A stretch of DNA of 64,000 bases from Agrobacterium leguminum (GCF_015704895.1 NZ_JADQWB010000006.1:124001-188000), one strand, 5' to 3'; positions 25,399 through 34,752 are shown, counted from the first letter of the stretch. Numbers and translations are program-made. The notes: generated from the letters alone by a model not told the origin.

Positions 25399-25662
25399 TT
25401 AATTGAGGCCCACGATGCCTGTGGCGGTGGTGCGCGTTGCGAATATGCGCGTGGCCCTGACCGGCAGCAGGCTGCCTGCGGGCAGGTTCTGGAAGGTCAC
25501 CGTCGCCCCGGAAAGCAGGGTCAGGCAGAGATGGCCGCCATTGCCCACATAGATGGCGCGGGTGGGGGAAGGAAGCGGGCTCGTATCGTCCGGAACCACA
25601 TCGAAAGCGTGGGACGCCGGGGATTCGAGGCCGGCGGCGTGGTGTTCGTAAGTCTCAGCCAT
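25399..25662 (-). CDS. Spike base-like small protein, RCAP_rcc01079 family
   Basis: 87 aa from the ATG at 25662 (GGGAGAC before it); an earlier in-frame start at 25707 is less likely. The sequence follows the family pattern: HAFDVVPDDTSPLPSPTRAIYVGNGGHLCLTLLSGATVTF, shown here in two parts, HAFDVVPDDTSPLPSP and TRAIYVGNGGHLCLTL, then LPAGSLLPVRATRIFATRTT and TGIVGL. Relatives are a spike base protein of the Rhodobacter gene transfer agent and many lone copies in other alphaproteobacteria. No other phage or GTA gene is near. It lies just upstream of eptA on the same strand, 187 bases away. Confidence 0.7.
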   Translation of the reverse strand: MAETYEHHAAGLESPASHAFDVVPDDTSPLPSPTRAIYVGNGGHLCLTLLSGATVTFQNLPAGSLLPVRATRIFATRTTATGIVGLN

Positions 25663-25905
25663 TGCTGTCTCCCGTAAATCGAAATCTGCCGCGATTATGG
25701 GGTGCACTGCGGCCGCGGGGAAAAGCGGGGACAGGAAATATCCGGACAGGATTTCGGCCTCGTGTTGGGCCTGCCTGCAATAGCGTCATTCTTTTCGCAA
25801 TCCCATGCGGTTACGCCGCCCCCGCCTGTTGCTACCGATGCGGCGCAAACGGATGATGGTGGATTTTTCGTTCACGGGATCGACAGGCGGGCGGGTGCTG
25901 CCGCT

Positions 25906-26877
25906 TCAATTGCGCATATGGAGAATGAAGGCCCTGACGGCGGGAGAGGCTTCCGTTTTCCGGTGGGCGATGGCGAGGTCCGAGGTCGTGGAATTGGCGG
26001 CAAGCGGCACGTAGTGCACACCGGGCAGCCTCAGGCAATTAAGCGAGCGCGGCACCAGCGCGACGCCGAGGCCGATGGCCACCATGCTGGCAATCGTGGT
26101 GTAGTCCCTGCCTTCCGGGGTGATCGCCGGCTGGAACCCGGCTTCATTGCAGGCCTCTATCGTATTGTAGTGAAAGCCGACATCCGGCGGTTGCCGAGGA
26201 GTAATGAAGGTCTCGCCGGCAAGGTTTTTCAGATCGACCTGCAGCGCAAAGGCCAGAGGATGGTTTTCAGGAAGTGCGGCCATCAGCGGTTCGCGCAGCA
26301 CCACATGGGTTGTCACACCTTCCGGAACAGGCGCGGGCGGGCGGATGAAGGCGAAGTCCAGATTGCCGTCGGCAATCTTGGCCAGTTGCAGCCGCATCTC
26401 CATCTCGATCAATTGCAGCTCCACATCGGGATGGGAAGCGCGGAAACTGGCGATGGACCGGATCATCAGGCCGGAATAGGCGGCCGAGGCGACATAACCG
26501 ATGGAGATGCGCCCGGTTTCGCCGCGGTCGACGCGTTTGAGCGCCGCAAGCGTCGCCTCGGCATTGGCGAGGATCTTCCGGGCGTCCTCGTAGAGAAGCT
26601 GGCCGGGCGTGGTCAGCTTCACCGAGCGGCGCGTGCGGTCGAGAAGCGGCATGCCGACAATCTGTTCGAGCGCCATGATCTGCTGGCTCAAACCCGGCTG
26701 GGCAATGCCGAGGCGGGCGGCGGCGCGCTCGAAATTGCGTTCATCCACCAGCGTGGTGAAATAGCGCAGGTGGCGTAATTCGAACGTTTCTGCCCGGCTT
26801 GCCGGTTTCCTGCCCATCGTCACGGCCTTTCCGGCAGATTTGAATAATTCCAAGCTATTATCGCCGTGAGTTTTCAT
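25906..26877 (-). CDS. LysR-family regulator, divergent from the siderophore receptor
   Basis: 323 aa from the ATG at 26877 (a later ATG at 26817 would give 303). The N-terminal winged helix reads LRHLRYFTTLVDERNFERAA and GIAQPGLSQQIMALE, and the rest is the LysR substrate-binding fold (GRISIGYVASAAYSGLM, FAFIRPPAPVPEGV). The domain pattern is close to CbnR/CatR-like aromatic regulators, but family similarity alone does not name a ligand. It is divergently transcribed from the TonB receptor with about 100 bases in between, so control of the iron-uptake genes is plausible. No obvious Fur, RirA or Irr box was seen there. Confidence 0.88.
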   Translation of the reverse strand: MKTHGDNSLELFKSAGKAVTMGRKPASRAETFELRHLRYFTTLVDERNFERAAARLGIAQPGLSQQIMALEQIVGMPLLDRTRRSVKLTTPGQLLYEDARKILANAEATLAALKRVDRGETGRISIGYVASAAYSGLMIRSIASFRASHPDVELQLIEMEMRLQLAKIADGNLDFAFIRPPAPVPEGVTTHVVLREPLMAALPENHPLAFALQVDLKNLAGETFITPRQPPDVGFHYNTIEACNEAGFQPAITPEGRDYTTIASMVAIGLGVALVPRSLNCLRLPGVHYVPLAANSTTSDLAIAHRKTEASPAVRAFILHMRN

Positions 26878-26974
26878 AATCAATAGTTCTGAAAAAAACC
26901 GGCTGCGCTTATTGGATCGCAATCCGTCCCTTGCGTAATAAGATGACTTAAATTCTCCAGAAAAATACCGCCTT

Positions 26975-29137
26975 ATGGTGGCGCGGGTGAAGAAGGGTCT
27001 TGGGGTGCAGGGAAAAACCAAACACATTTCCATTCTGGCTGGCGGTTGCGCCGTCGTCGCTTATGTGGCCTTTTTGGCCCCGGCTTCCGCCTTTGCGCAG
27101 GAGGCCGGTACGACGGTGCTGCAGACCATCACCGTGGAGGGCGCCAAAAATCAGGATTCCAAGGCGCCCGTGAAAGGCTATGTGGCGAAAACCAGCGCCA
27201 GCGCCACCAAGACGGGGCGATCCCTGATCGAGACACCGCAATCCGTATCCGTCATCACCAAGGACCAGATGGATGCTCAGAACGTTCGCAATCTCAGCGA
27301 GGCGCTGAATTATGTTCCGGGTGTCGTCGCGCAGCCGTTTGGGGCGGATCCGCGTTTCGATGCGCCGCGCATTCGCGGGTTCCAGGGAAACCAGTTGCAG
27401 TTCCTGAACGGTCTGCGGCTGATGCGCACCGCCGGTGCGCCCTCCTATGAGGTTTACGGTCTGGAGCGCGTGGAAGTCATTCGCGGGCCTGCTTCCGTTC
27501 TTTTCGGTCAGGGCAATCCCGGCGGCCTCATCAATCTCATCAGCAAGCGGCCGACCTTCGAACGGTTCGGCGAAGTCGGTGTGCAGATCGGCAGCTTCGA
27601 CTATTACCAGTCGATGTTCGATATTGGCGGCCCGGTGGCGGATAACGACAGTTTCGCCTATCGCCTGACCGGCCTTGCGCGCAACGCCCATGCCCAGACG
27701 GACAATTTGCAGAACGACCGTTATTTCATCGCACCGGCGCTGACCTGGCAGCCGGACGAGGATACGAAGCTGACGGTTCTTGCCTCCTATCAGCACGACA
27801 ATCCGAGTTCGCCCTCCGGCCTGCCGCCGGCGCTGACCTATCTCAGACCCGGCAATATGCTGGACCGCAGCTTTTATGTCGGCGATCCGTCCTTCGATAC
27901 GTCGAGCCGCAAATTCACCAATATCGGTTATGAATTCGAGCACCGTTTCGACGAGACCTTCACCTTTCGGCAGAATGCGCGTTATTCCAATTTCGACTGG
28001 TCCTACCGCGCGCTCGGCATGTCTTCGACCAATAGTGGCATGATCGGCAATCTCATCCGCCGCAATGCGACGTTCCAGGACGAGCTGCTGAACACTTTCA
28101 ACATCGACAACAACCTGCAGGCGGAGTTCTCCACGGGGCCGATCGACCACACCCTGCTTGTCGGGCTGGACTACCGTTATTTCGACAATAACGTTAAAAC
28201 CGAATTCTGGGCCGCGACGCCGCTCAATCCCGTCAATCCGGTCTATGGCGGGCCGATCAGCCTCACCTCGCGCACGCTTTATGCCGATGTGAAGACGGAT
28301 ATTTCCCAGATCGGCCTTTATGCGCAGGACGAGATGGCCTTCGAGAACTGGCGCGTCACCGCCGGCCTGCGGCAGGACTGGGCAAGCACCAGCGGCACGA
28401 CCTTCAACGGCACCGCCTACCGTTCGCTCGACAAGGACGATCACAAGCTGACCGGCCGCGTCGGCGTCAGCTATCTGTTCGATGGCGGCATCGCGCCCTA
28501 TGTCAGCTACGCGACCTCCTTCGAGCCGGTGCCGCAGCCGGCTGTCGGCGATGCGCCGAAACCGACCACCGGCGAACAATGGGAAGCGGGCGTCAAATAC
28601 CAGCCCGAGGGTTTCGACGGTTTCTTTTCCGCCGCGATCTACGATCTGACACAGAAAAACGTCACGACAACGGTGGGCGGCGTGACGCAGCAGATGGACG
28701 AGGCGCATGTGAAAGGCCTCGAGCTTGAAGGCGTCGCAAGCCTTGCCGACGGGCTCGACCTGCGCGCGGCCTATACCTACATGGACAGCGAGGTCTCCGG
28801 CCGTGTGAACAACGGCAAGGAGCTGGACAGCACGCCCCGGCACGCCGCAAGCCTCTGGCTGGATTACACTTTCCCGGAAGATACCGCCCTTGAGGGTTTC
28901 GGTATCGGCGGCGGTGTGCGTTATGTCGGAAAACGCTATGGCGATGCCGCCAATACCTTCGAGATGAAGGGCCTCGCCCTGCTCGATCTCGGCGTGCATT
29001 ACGAGAAAAACGGCTACCGCGCCTCGCTTCTGGTGCAAAACTTGACTGATAAAGAATATATTTCTAGTTGCTCCACTTTCGGATGCTATTACGGTGACGG
29101 AAGAACGGTTATGGGCAAGCTGACCTATCGTTGGTGA
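26975..29137 (+). CDS. TonB-dependent hydroxamate siderophore receptor, FhuA/FoxA-like
   Basis: 720 aa outer membrane receptor. A signal peptide ending at AFAQ is followed by a TonB-box-like stretch (TTVLQTITVEGA), a plug domain (SLIETPQSVSVITKDQMDAQ, then VEVIRGPASVLFGQGNPGG) and a 22-strand barrel ending with the aromatic terminal residue (GKLTYRW). There is no N-terminal STN signalling domain, so it is a plain transporter. A late Cys pair (SSCSTFGCYYGDG) resembles FhuA/FoxA receptors. The ATG has no clear ribosome site. It heads the receptor-FhuD-FhuB-FhuC run; the ligand class (ferrichrome or ferrioxamine) is inferred from the importer type. Confidence 0.9.
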   Translation: MVARVKKGLGVQGKTKHISILAGGCAVVAYVAFLAPASAFAQEAGTTVLQTITVEGAKNQDSKAPVKGYVAKTSASATKTGRSLIETPQSVSVITKDQMDAQNVRNLSEALNYVPGVVAQPFGADPRFDAPRIRGFQGNQLQFLNGLRLMRTAGAPSYEVYGLERVEVIRGPASVLFGQGNPGGLINLISKRPTFERFGEVGVQIGSFDYYQSMFDIGGPVADNDSFAYRLTGLARNAHAQTDNLQNDRYFIAPALTWQPDEDTKLTVLASYQHDNPSSPSGLPPALTYLRPGNMLDRSFYVGDPSFDTSSRKFTNIGYEFEHRFDETFTFRQNARYSNFDWSYRALGMSSTNSGMIGNLIRRNATFQDELLNTFNIDNNLQAEFSTGPIDHTLLVGLDYRYFDNNVKTEFWAATPLNPVNPVYGGPISLTSRTLYADVKTDISQIGLYAQDEMAFENWRVTAGLRQDWASTSGTTFNGTAYRSLDKDDHKLTGRVGVSYLFDGGIAPYVSYATSFEPVPQPAVGDAPKPTTGEQWEAGVKYQPEGFDGFFSAAIYDLTQKNVTTTVGGVTQQMDEAHVKGLELEGVASLADGLDLRAAYTYMDSEVSGRVNNGKELDSTPRHAASLWLDYTFPEDTALEGFGIGGGVRYVGKRYGDAANTFEMKGLALLDLGVHYEKNGYRASLLVQNLTDKEYISSCSTFGCYYGDGRTVMGKLTYRW

Positions 29138-29165
29138 CGCCATATCAAAGTGAAGCAGCAGGGGC

Positions 29166-30068
29166 ATGACGCGCAAGGATCGATGGATGTCCCCCCTTTG
29201 GGGGCGGCGGGAATTTTTAGGCCTGCTCGCTGCTTCGGCTCTTGCTGGCAAGGCGCGCGCGGCGGTCACGCCACGCCTCGCCGCCATCGACTGGGCCATG
29301 CTGGAAACCGCCGTTGCACTCGGCGTCATGCCGGTGGCGGCGACCGAACTCATCCAGTTCCGGGTGGATGCGGTCGAGCCGGAAATCCCTGCAACCGTCG
29401 CCGATCTCGGCCTGCGCGGTGCGCCGAATTTCGAGCTTCTGCAACTGAGCCGGCCCGATCTCATTCTGATTTCGCCCTTCTACACCCGCTATACCGGCAG
29501 GCTGGAAGCGATCGCCCCGGTCTTCTCGCTGCCCTTTTACGTGAAGGGCGAACCGCCTTTCGCAAAGGCGCTGGCGGCGGTTTCAGCCCTTGGCGACAAG
29601 CTCGGCAGGGCCGATGAGGCGCGCAGGGTGCTGGGCGAAACGGAAGCGGCGCTGCAAGCCATGCGGACCCGCCTTGCCGGTTTCGCGGCGCGGCCGACCT
29701 ATGTGATCAATATCGGCGACGCCCGGCATTTTCGCGCTTTCGGTGCGGATAGCATGTTCGGGGATGTTCTTGGCCGGCTGGGGCTCGCCAATGCCTGGGT
29801 GGATCGTTCGCAATTCACCTTCGCGGCCCCGGTGCCGCTTGAAAACCTCGCCGCTTTGCCCGATGCGCGCATCGTCATCGTCTCCGATATTCCGGTCGAG
29901 GCGCGGGAAACCTTGCGCAGCAGCGCCATATGGCGCGCGCTGCCTGCCGTGCAGGAAAACCGGGTGGTCACGCTCGGCAATGTCGGCCCCTATGGCGGCA
30001 TCACCGCCGGCATGCGCTTTGCGCGGCTTCTGACCGAAGCGCTCTCGGCGCAGGGAGAAGCCCTGTGA
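29166..30068 (+). CDS. fhuD: Iron-siderophore periplasmic binding protein, FhuD-like
   Basis: 300 aa. A twin-arginine signal is present (WGRREFLGLLAASALAGKARA). The body is the helical-backbone FhuD type (class III binding protein): AIDWAMLETAVALGVMPVAA early, GLRGAPNFELLQLSRPDLI in the middle, FGADSMFGDVLGRLGLANAW late. It starts 28 bases after the receptor stop and overlaps the permease gene by four bases. FhuD binds iron-hydroxamate complexes; the exact ligand is unknown. Confidence 0.88.
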   Translation: MTRKDRWMSPLWGRREFLGLLAASALAGKARAAVTPRLAAIDWAMLETAVALGVMPVAATELIQFRVDAVEPEIPATVADLGLRGAPNFELLQLSRPDLILISPFYTRYTGRLEAIAPVFSLPFYVKGEPPFAKALAAVSALGDKLGRADEARRVLGETEAALQAMRTRLAGFAARPTYVINIGDARHFRAFGADSMFGDVLGRLGLANAWVDRSQFTFAAPVPLENLAALPDARIVIVSDIPVEARETLRSSAIWRALPAVQENRVVTLGNVGPYGGITAGMRFARLLTEALSAQGEAL

Positions 30069-32029
30069 CGGCGCGGCCTCTCCAGCTTTTCTTCGGGCTG
30101 CTGTTCGTTCTGGCCTGCGGCCTTTCCCTGCATGCCGGGCTGCTGCGGCTGCCTTTCGGTGCATGGCCCGGCCTGCCGTTCGATGCCGCCACCATGTCGA
30201 TGGATCAGGTGATTTTCGCCTTCAGCCTGATGCCGCGCGTGGCGGTCGCCATTCTGGCGGGCGCGATGCTCGGCCTGTCGGGCGCGTTGTTCCAGCAATT
30301 GCTGCGCAATCCGATTGCCGACCCTTCGACGCTCGGCATCTCGGCCGGCGCGCAGCTGGCCATCGTCATCGCCACGCTGTTCTTTCCGTCGGTGCTGGAT
30401 GGCAACCGCGTCTTGGTGGCGCTTGCCGGTGCGGCCGGTGCGGCCGGCATTGTGTTTCTTCTCGGCTGGCGACGCTCCTTCGAGCCGGTGACCATGGTGG
30501 TGTCGGGGCTGCTGGTCGGCATCACCGCCGCGTCCGTTTCGGCCGCGCTGACCTTGGCGCAGGGCGAATATCTGATGTCGCTGGTCGTCTGGAACGGCGG
30601 CTCGCTCAGCCAGCAGGACTGGTCGAACGCCCTGTCCCTCGGTTTCCAGCTTGTTGCCGGGCTCGTTCTGACCGGCCTGCTGATTAAGCCGCTGACGGTC
30701 CTCGGTCTCGGCGATGCCGGTGCGCGATCGCTCGGCGTCTCGCTGTTCTCAATCAGGCTGGCGGTCGCCGCCGTCGCGGTCATGCTGGCCGCCTTCGTTG
30801 CCTCGGCGGTCGGTCTCGTCAGCTTCATCGGCCTTGCAGCACCTGCGCTCACCCGGGCGCTCGGTGTGCGGCGTTCATCTTCGGTGCTCCTGGTTTCCCC
30901 GCTTCTGGGCGGCCTGCTGCTGTGGTTCTGCGACGGTCTCGTGCAGCTTCTGGCAAGCACGACGGCCGAAGTTTTCCCGACCGGCGCGGTAACGGCCCTG
31001 ATCGGCGGCCCGTTGCTTCTGTGGCTGCTGCCGAAAATCCGGCCGACCGATGTGCATCGCGGTGAAGGCGTCGAGCTGGCGACAAGACGCCGGCTTACGG
31101 CCCTGCTGCCGGTACTGGCCGTCATGGCGGGGCTGGTTTTTGCAGCGCTCGCCATCGGCAAGGGGCCCGATGGCTGGACGGTGCTGAAGGCTGACGATCT
31201 GCAAAGCCTGCTGCCGTTCCGCTGGCCGCGGCTGGTGGCGGCCGTGGCCGCAGGCGGACTTCTGGCCATGGCGGGAGCGCTTCTCCAGCGGCTTACCGGC
31301 AATCCCATGGCAAGCCCGGAGGTGATCGGCGTCAGCGGCGGTGCAGGCCTCGGTTTTGCCGCTGCCATCACGATTTTTCCGGCCGCCGGTCTTTTCGAAC
31401 TGTTTTGCGGCGCCGGCATCGGCTCTGCGGCCGTCATGATCCTCGTCCTGCTGTTTTCCATGCGCCGACACCTCGCGCCGGAAAAAATCCTGCTCGCGGG
31501 CATTGCCATCAGTTCGCTCTGCTCGGCCGTTCTCTCGGCGCTGCTTGCCATTGGCGACCAGCGGGCATGGCAGATCCTCGCCTGGCTCAGCGGCTCGGGT
31601 TCGACGGCGACACCGGCTTCAGCGATCTTTCTCGCCATTCTTTCCATCGTGCTGCTGGCGGGCGCGTTGTCGGTCACGCGCTGGCTGACGATCCTGCCGC
31701 TCGGGCGGGATGTGCCGCTCTCCCTCGGCCTGCCGCTCGGCGCGGCGCGCATCGCCGTCATCGCGGTGGCGGGCATTGCCACCGGGGCCGCCTCGCTGCT
31801 CGTCGGTCCCTTAAGTTTCGTCGGGTTGATGGCGCCGCATATTGCACTTCGCGCCGGTTTCACCACGCCGCGCGACCATCTCTTCGCTTCCTTCCTGTTC
31901 GGCGCGGTGCTGATGGCGCTTTCCGATCTCGGCGCACGGACAGTCACCTTTCCCTATGAACTGCCGCTCGGGCTTTTTGCGGCGCTTGCCGGCGCGCCCT
32001 ATCTGATCTGGCTTTCAGGCAGGCGATGA
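30065..32029 (+). CDS. fhuB: Iron-hydroxamate permease FhuB (fused double permease)
   Basis: 654 aa, twice the length of a normal FecCD permease, which is the hallmark of FhuB: two homologous halves in one chain. Each half has the cytoplasmic loop that contacts FhuC (LRNPIADPSTLGISAGAQL in the first, LTGNPMASPEVIGVSGGAGL in the second) and about ten spans. The GTG at 30065 overlaps the fhuD stop (GTGA), a better choice than the far upstream open codon at 29930. This fusion strongly supports a hydroxamate siderophore importer. Confidence 0.92.
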   Translation: MTARPLQLFFGLLFVLACGLSLHAGLLRLPFGAWPGLPFDAATMSMDQVIFAFSLMPRVAVAILAGAMLGLSGALFQQLLRNPIADPSTLGISAGAQLAIVIATLFFPSVLDGNRVLVALAGAAGAAGIVFLLGWRRSFEPVTMVVSGLLVGITAASVSAALTLAQGEYLMSLVVWNGGSLSQQDWSNALSLGFQLVAGLVLTGLLIKPLTVLGLGDAGARSLGVSLFSIRLAVAAVAVMLAAFVASAVGLVSFIGLAAPALTRALGVRRSSSVLLVSPLLGGLLLWFCDGLVQLLASTTAEVFPTGAVTALIGGPLLLWLLPKIRPTDVHRGEGVELATRRRLTALLPVLAVMAGLVFAALAIGKGPDGWTVLKADDLQSLLPFRWPRLVAAVAAGGLLAMAGALLQRLTGNPMASPEVIGVSGGAGLGFAAAITIFPAAGLFELFCGAGIGSAAVMILVLLFSMRRHLAPEKILLAGIAISSLCSAVLSALLAIGDQRAWQILAWLSGSGSTATPASAIFLAILSIVLLAGALSVTRWLTILPLGRDVPLSLGLPLGAARIAVIAVAGIATGAASLLVGPLSFVGLMAPHIALRAGFTTPRDHLFASFLFGAVLMALSDLGARTVTFPYELPLGLFAALAGAPYLIWLSGRR

Positions 32030-32063
32030 TGAATTTTTTGAACGATGTACGGAGATGAGAACC

Positions 32064-32873
32064 ATGGGTCAGGCAGCACTTGCCGTCGATTATGACGATA
32101 TTCCGCTTTTTTCTCTCGACGGCGTGACCATGGAGGTGCCGGGCAGGACATTGCTGCAGCCGCTGACAGCCAGTTTTGCGACCGGCAAGACCATCGGACT
32201 GATCGGTCATAACGGTTCGGGAAAATCCACGCTGCTCAAGATTCTCGCGCGGATTCAGGAGCCGACGGCGGGCAGGGTCTCATTCGAAGGCAAGGCGCTC
32301 GGCGCATGGGGCAATCGTGAATTTGCGCGAAAGCTCGCCTATCTGCCGCAATATACGCCGGCCGCTTCCGGCATGCTGGCCAAGGAACTGGTGGCGCTCG
32401 GCCGTTATCCCTGGCACGGCGCGCTTGGGCAGTTCACCAAAGCCGATCAGGAGAAAGTGGACGAAGCGATCGAACTCACCGACACCGTCGCCTTCCGCGA
32501 CCGGCTGGTGGATACGCTTTCGGGCGGCGAGCGCCAGCGCGTATGGCTCGCCATGCTGGTGGCCCAGAACGCCGAAAGCCTGCTTCTCGACGAACCCATC
32601 TCCGCACTCGATATGGCGCACCAGATCGAAGTGCTTTCGCTGGTGCAGAGACTGTCGCGCGAAAAGGGTCTCGGCGTCATCGTCGTGCTGCACGACGTCA
32701 ACATGGCGGCGCGCTTCTGCGATGAGATCGTCGCGCTTCATTCCGGCCAGCTTATCGCACGGGGAACGCCGCAGGAGATCATGACGCCGGAGACGCTGCA
32801 GCGCATCTATGGCGTCCGCATGGATGTCATGACCCATGCCGCCACCGGCTTTCCCGTCGCCCTGCCGCTTTGA
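32064..32873 (+). CDS. fhuC: Iron-hydroxamate ABC ATPase FhuC
   Basis: 269 aa. Walker A GHNGSGKST, signature LSGGERQRV and Walker B SLLLDEP are all intact, with the switch His in VIVVLHDVNMAARF. The ATG at 32064 is used because GGAG sits nine bases upstream, while an ATG at 32055 touches that site. It follows fhuB by 34 bases and completes the receptor-binding protein-permease-ATPase set. It drives import across the inner membrane. Confidence 0.93.
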   Translation: MGQAALAVDYDDIPLFSLDGVTMEVPGRTLLQPLTASFATGKTIGLIGHNGSGKSTLLKILARIQEPTAGRVSFEGKALGAWGNREFARKLAYLPQYTPAASGMLAKELVALGRYPWHGALGQFTKADQEKVDEAIELTDTVAFRDRLVDTLSGGERQRVWLAMLVAQNAESLLLDEPISALDMAHQIEVLSLVQRLSREKGLGVIVVLHDVNMAARFCDEIVALHSGQLIARGTPQEIMTPETLQRIYGVRMDVMTHAATGFPVALPL

Positions 32874-33121
32874 GGTTGTTGCAGCAAAACAACGGCCGGC
32901 AACGCTGGCTGTTGATGGCGATTCCGCACGCATTTCCCGCCCTAACAATGTCTTAATGGCATCCTACCGCCATCAGACATTGTTAACCGTTCCGCTTTCA
33001 TCGCCTCCAATTAAGTTGTTTTGGATCGATTTCAGGGAACAAACGTTAACAGTGCGGAATTCAATATCCGGAGAGGGCAAGAAGGGCTGCTGCGGGTAGG
33101 AATAAAACAGGAGAAAATCAG

Positions 33122-33649
33122 ATGAAAAAGGCTGTTGCCGTAACTTTTGCCGCATTGACGATGGGCCTCGGCGGAACCGCATCCGCGCTCGCTGCCGACC
33201 TTGCAAGATATGAGCCGGCTCCGCAGGAGCAGGACGATCGCAACGGCGTCAAGATCGGTTACCTCACCTGCGATATCGGCGGCGGCGTCGGTTACGTTCT
33301 CGGCTCGGCCAAGGAACTGGATTGCACCTTCCAGTCCACCATGGGCGCCCGTCGCACCGACCATTACACCGGCGCCATCCGCAAGATGGGTGTCGACCTC
33401 GGTTTCACCACGCAGGGCCGTCTGGTCTGGGCCGTTTTCGCCCCGACCGCCGGTTACCATCGCGGTTCGCTCGGCGGCCTTTATCAGGGCGCAACGGCTG
33501 AAGTCACCGTCGGTCTTGGCGTCGGCACCAACGTTCTCGTTGGCGGCACGTCCGGCTCCATCCAGCTGCAGACGGTCAGCGTGACGGGTCAGGTTGGTCT
33601 CAACCTCGCCGCCACCGGCACCTCCGTGACGCTCACGGCCATGAACTGA
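33122..33649 (+). CDS. DUF992 secreted protein
   Basis: 175 aa, with a Sec signal (MKKAVAVTFAALTMGLGG...ALAAD) and a mature DUF992 domain recognised from GYLTCDIGGGVGYVLGSAKELDC and YTGAIRKMGVDLGFTTQGRL, quoted here in short blocks: GYLTCDIGGGVGYVLGS and GAIRKMGVDLGFT. Two Cys may form one disulfide. The family is alphaproteobacterial, periplasmic or exported, and its role is unknown. It has a strong ribosome site (AGGAGAAAATCAG) and a 160-base leader, suggesting good expression. Two hairpins follow. Confidence 0.85.
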   Translation: MKKAVAVTFAALTMGLGGTASALAADLARYEPAPQEQDDRNGVKIGYLTCDIGGGVGYVLGSAKELDCTFQSTMGARRTDHYTGAIRKMGVDLGFTTQGRLVWAVFAPTAGYHRGSLGGLYQGATAEVTVGLGVGTNVLVGGTSGSIQLQTVSVTGQVGLNLAATGTSVTLTAMN

Positions 33650-33658
33650 TCGGCAAAG

Positions 33659-33678
33659 TGCCCGGCCCCTGCCGGGCA
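33659..33678 (+). terminator. Hairpin after the DUF992 gene
   Basis: TGCCCGGC, loop CCCT, GCCGGGCA is an 8-base perfect stem nine bases after the stop codon, followed by TTCTGT rather than a T-run. A second, longer stem (AACGCCCTCT 33697-33706 with AGAGGGCGTT 33721-33730) comes just before the cytochrome c gene. Together they probably end the DUF992 transcript; the second could alternatively mark a leader of the next gene. Confidence 0.6.
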
Positions 33679-33744
33679 TTCTGTCGCATGTCAAAAAACG
33701 CCCTCTTCGTTGTCAGACGGAGAGGGCGTTGTATTATCCGGGCC

Positions 33745-34143
33745 ATGATTTCCATATTCAGAAGTGTCGCGGCGGTTACCGCCTGTTCTTTCCTTTTGGC
33801 GACAGCCGCTTTTGCCGAGGGCGATGCGGCCCATGGGGAGAAGGTCTTCAGCCGCTGTTCCACCTGTCACAGCGTCGACACCCCACGCACCCGCATGGGG
33901 CCGCATCTGATGGGTGTCGTCGGCAGGCCGATGGCTTCCGTGACCGATTACGGTCATTATTCGCAGGCGCTGAAGGATGCCGGCGCGGCTGGCCGGGTGT
34001 GGTCGGAGGAGGAACTGCAAAAATTCATCGCCAGCCCGAAGAAGGCGATACCCGGGAATGCGATGCGTTTTTTCGGCCTATGGAGTGAAACCGATATTGC
34101 CGATCTGATCGCCTATCTAAAAACGCGTCCGATGTCGCAATAA
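33745..34143 (+). CDS. Class I cytochrome c, periplasmic
   Basis: 132 aa from the ATG at 33745; the earlier open codon is in the hairpin region. A Sec signal (MISIFRSVAAVTACSFLLATAAFA) is followed by heme motif CSTCHS near residue 45 and the axial Met in IPGNAMRFFG. Length and layout (single heme, MGPHLMGVVGRP) fit the cytochrome c2/c550 group used as soluble electron carriers. The adjacent genes do not identify a specific oxidase partner. Confidence 0.9.
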   Translation: MISIFRSVAAVTACSFLLATAAFAEGDAAHGEKVFSRCSTCHSVDTPRTRMGPHLMGVVGRPMASVTDYGHYSQALKDAGAAGRVWSEEELQKFIASPKKAIPGNAMRFFGLWSETDIADLIAYLKTRPMSQ

Positions 34144-34161
34144 CCGTTGTCGCAATAACCG

Positions 34162-34752
34162 TCAGAGCGGTGCTTCAGCAATAATCTCCTCCGCCTCTTC
34201 GAAGGTCATCGCCATGACCTTCGCGCCGATCTCGAAGCCGAAGCCGTTGCGGGCAAAGGCGGAGAATTCCCTGGCATTGCGCTTCTCGTCCAGTTCGACA
34301 CGGCGAAACGGCCCGAAGGCGCGCTTGCGGGCGAAGATGACGGCTGCGACCAGATCATCGGTCTCTTCAAGCGCAACGGCGGCCGTTTCCCGTGCAATGC
34401 CCTTAACCTGAAGTTTCTGCGCGAGCCCGCGCTTCGACTTGCCGCTGCGCTGGCCGCTTCGCACGGCGATTTCCGCATAGGCGGTGTCGTCGAGCGCCTT
34501 GATGCCATAAGCGAAGGTTACGGCAAATTCCCCGAGCGCCCTGACCTGCGCCGGGCTGATATCCTCGAATTTTTCCCGCGCCTTGCGCATGATGGCGTCG
34601 CGCAGCTGCTTTTCCGTCATCATGCGCTGTTCCAGCCGGTAGAGGGCGGAATTGCGCGCCCAGGACAGCATCCGGCTGGTGGGCTCGACAGCCGGCGCTT
34701 CGCCGTCCACGGCCATGTCGTCGGTCAGGAAGGGGCTGGAATCGTCATTCAT
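34162..34752 (-). CDS. recX: Regulatory protein RecX
   Basis: 196 aa. RecX binds RecA filaments and limits them. The pattern is clear: YRLEQRMMTEKQLRDAIMRKA near residues 40-60 (quoted in part: RMMTEKQLRDAIMRKA), then DDTAYAEIAVRSGQRSGKSKRGLAQKLQVKGI, seen as KSKRGLAQKLQVKGI, which is the usual tandem helical repeat. It is not next to recA here, unlike in many bacteria. It lies 72 bases downstream of the lactonase gene on the same strand but is probably a separate unit. Confidence 0.88.
   Translation of the reverse strand: MNDDSSPFLTDDMAVDGEAPAVEPTSRMLSWARNSALYRLEQRMMTEKQLRDAIMRKAREKFEDISPAQVRALGEFAVTFAYGIKALDDTAYAEIAVRSGQRSGKSKRGLAQKLQVKGIARETAAVALEETDDLVAAVIFARKRAFGPFRRVELDEKRNAREFSAFARNGFGFEIGAKVMAMTFEEAEEIIAEAPL

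Noticed and set aside
26878-26974. Fur, RirA or Irr box between the LysR gene and the receptor
   Set aside because: The AT-rich stretch near 26949 (AAATTCTCCAGAAAA) is not a good match to the known iron boxes by eye.
26948-29464. 838-codon open frame on the minus strand
   Set aside because: It is antisense to the TonB receptor, with no recognisable domain, and the receptor frame has clear motifs end to end. High-GC shadow frame.
30205-31947. 580-codon open frame on the minus strand
   Set aside because: Antisense to fhuB; Ser/Arg/Pro/Thr-rich and without a domain.
33697-33730. Riboswitch or leader RNA before cytochrome c
   Set aside because: Only a single long stem next to the DUF992 stop is seen, with no conserved aptamer pattern. 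More likely a terminator.
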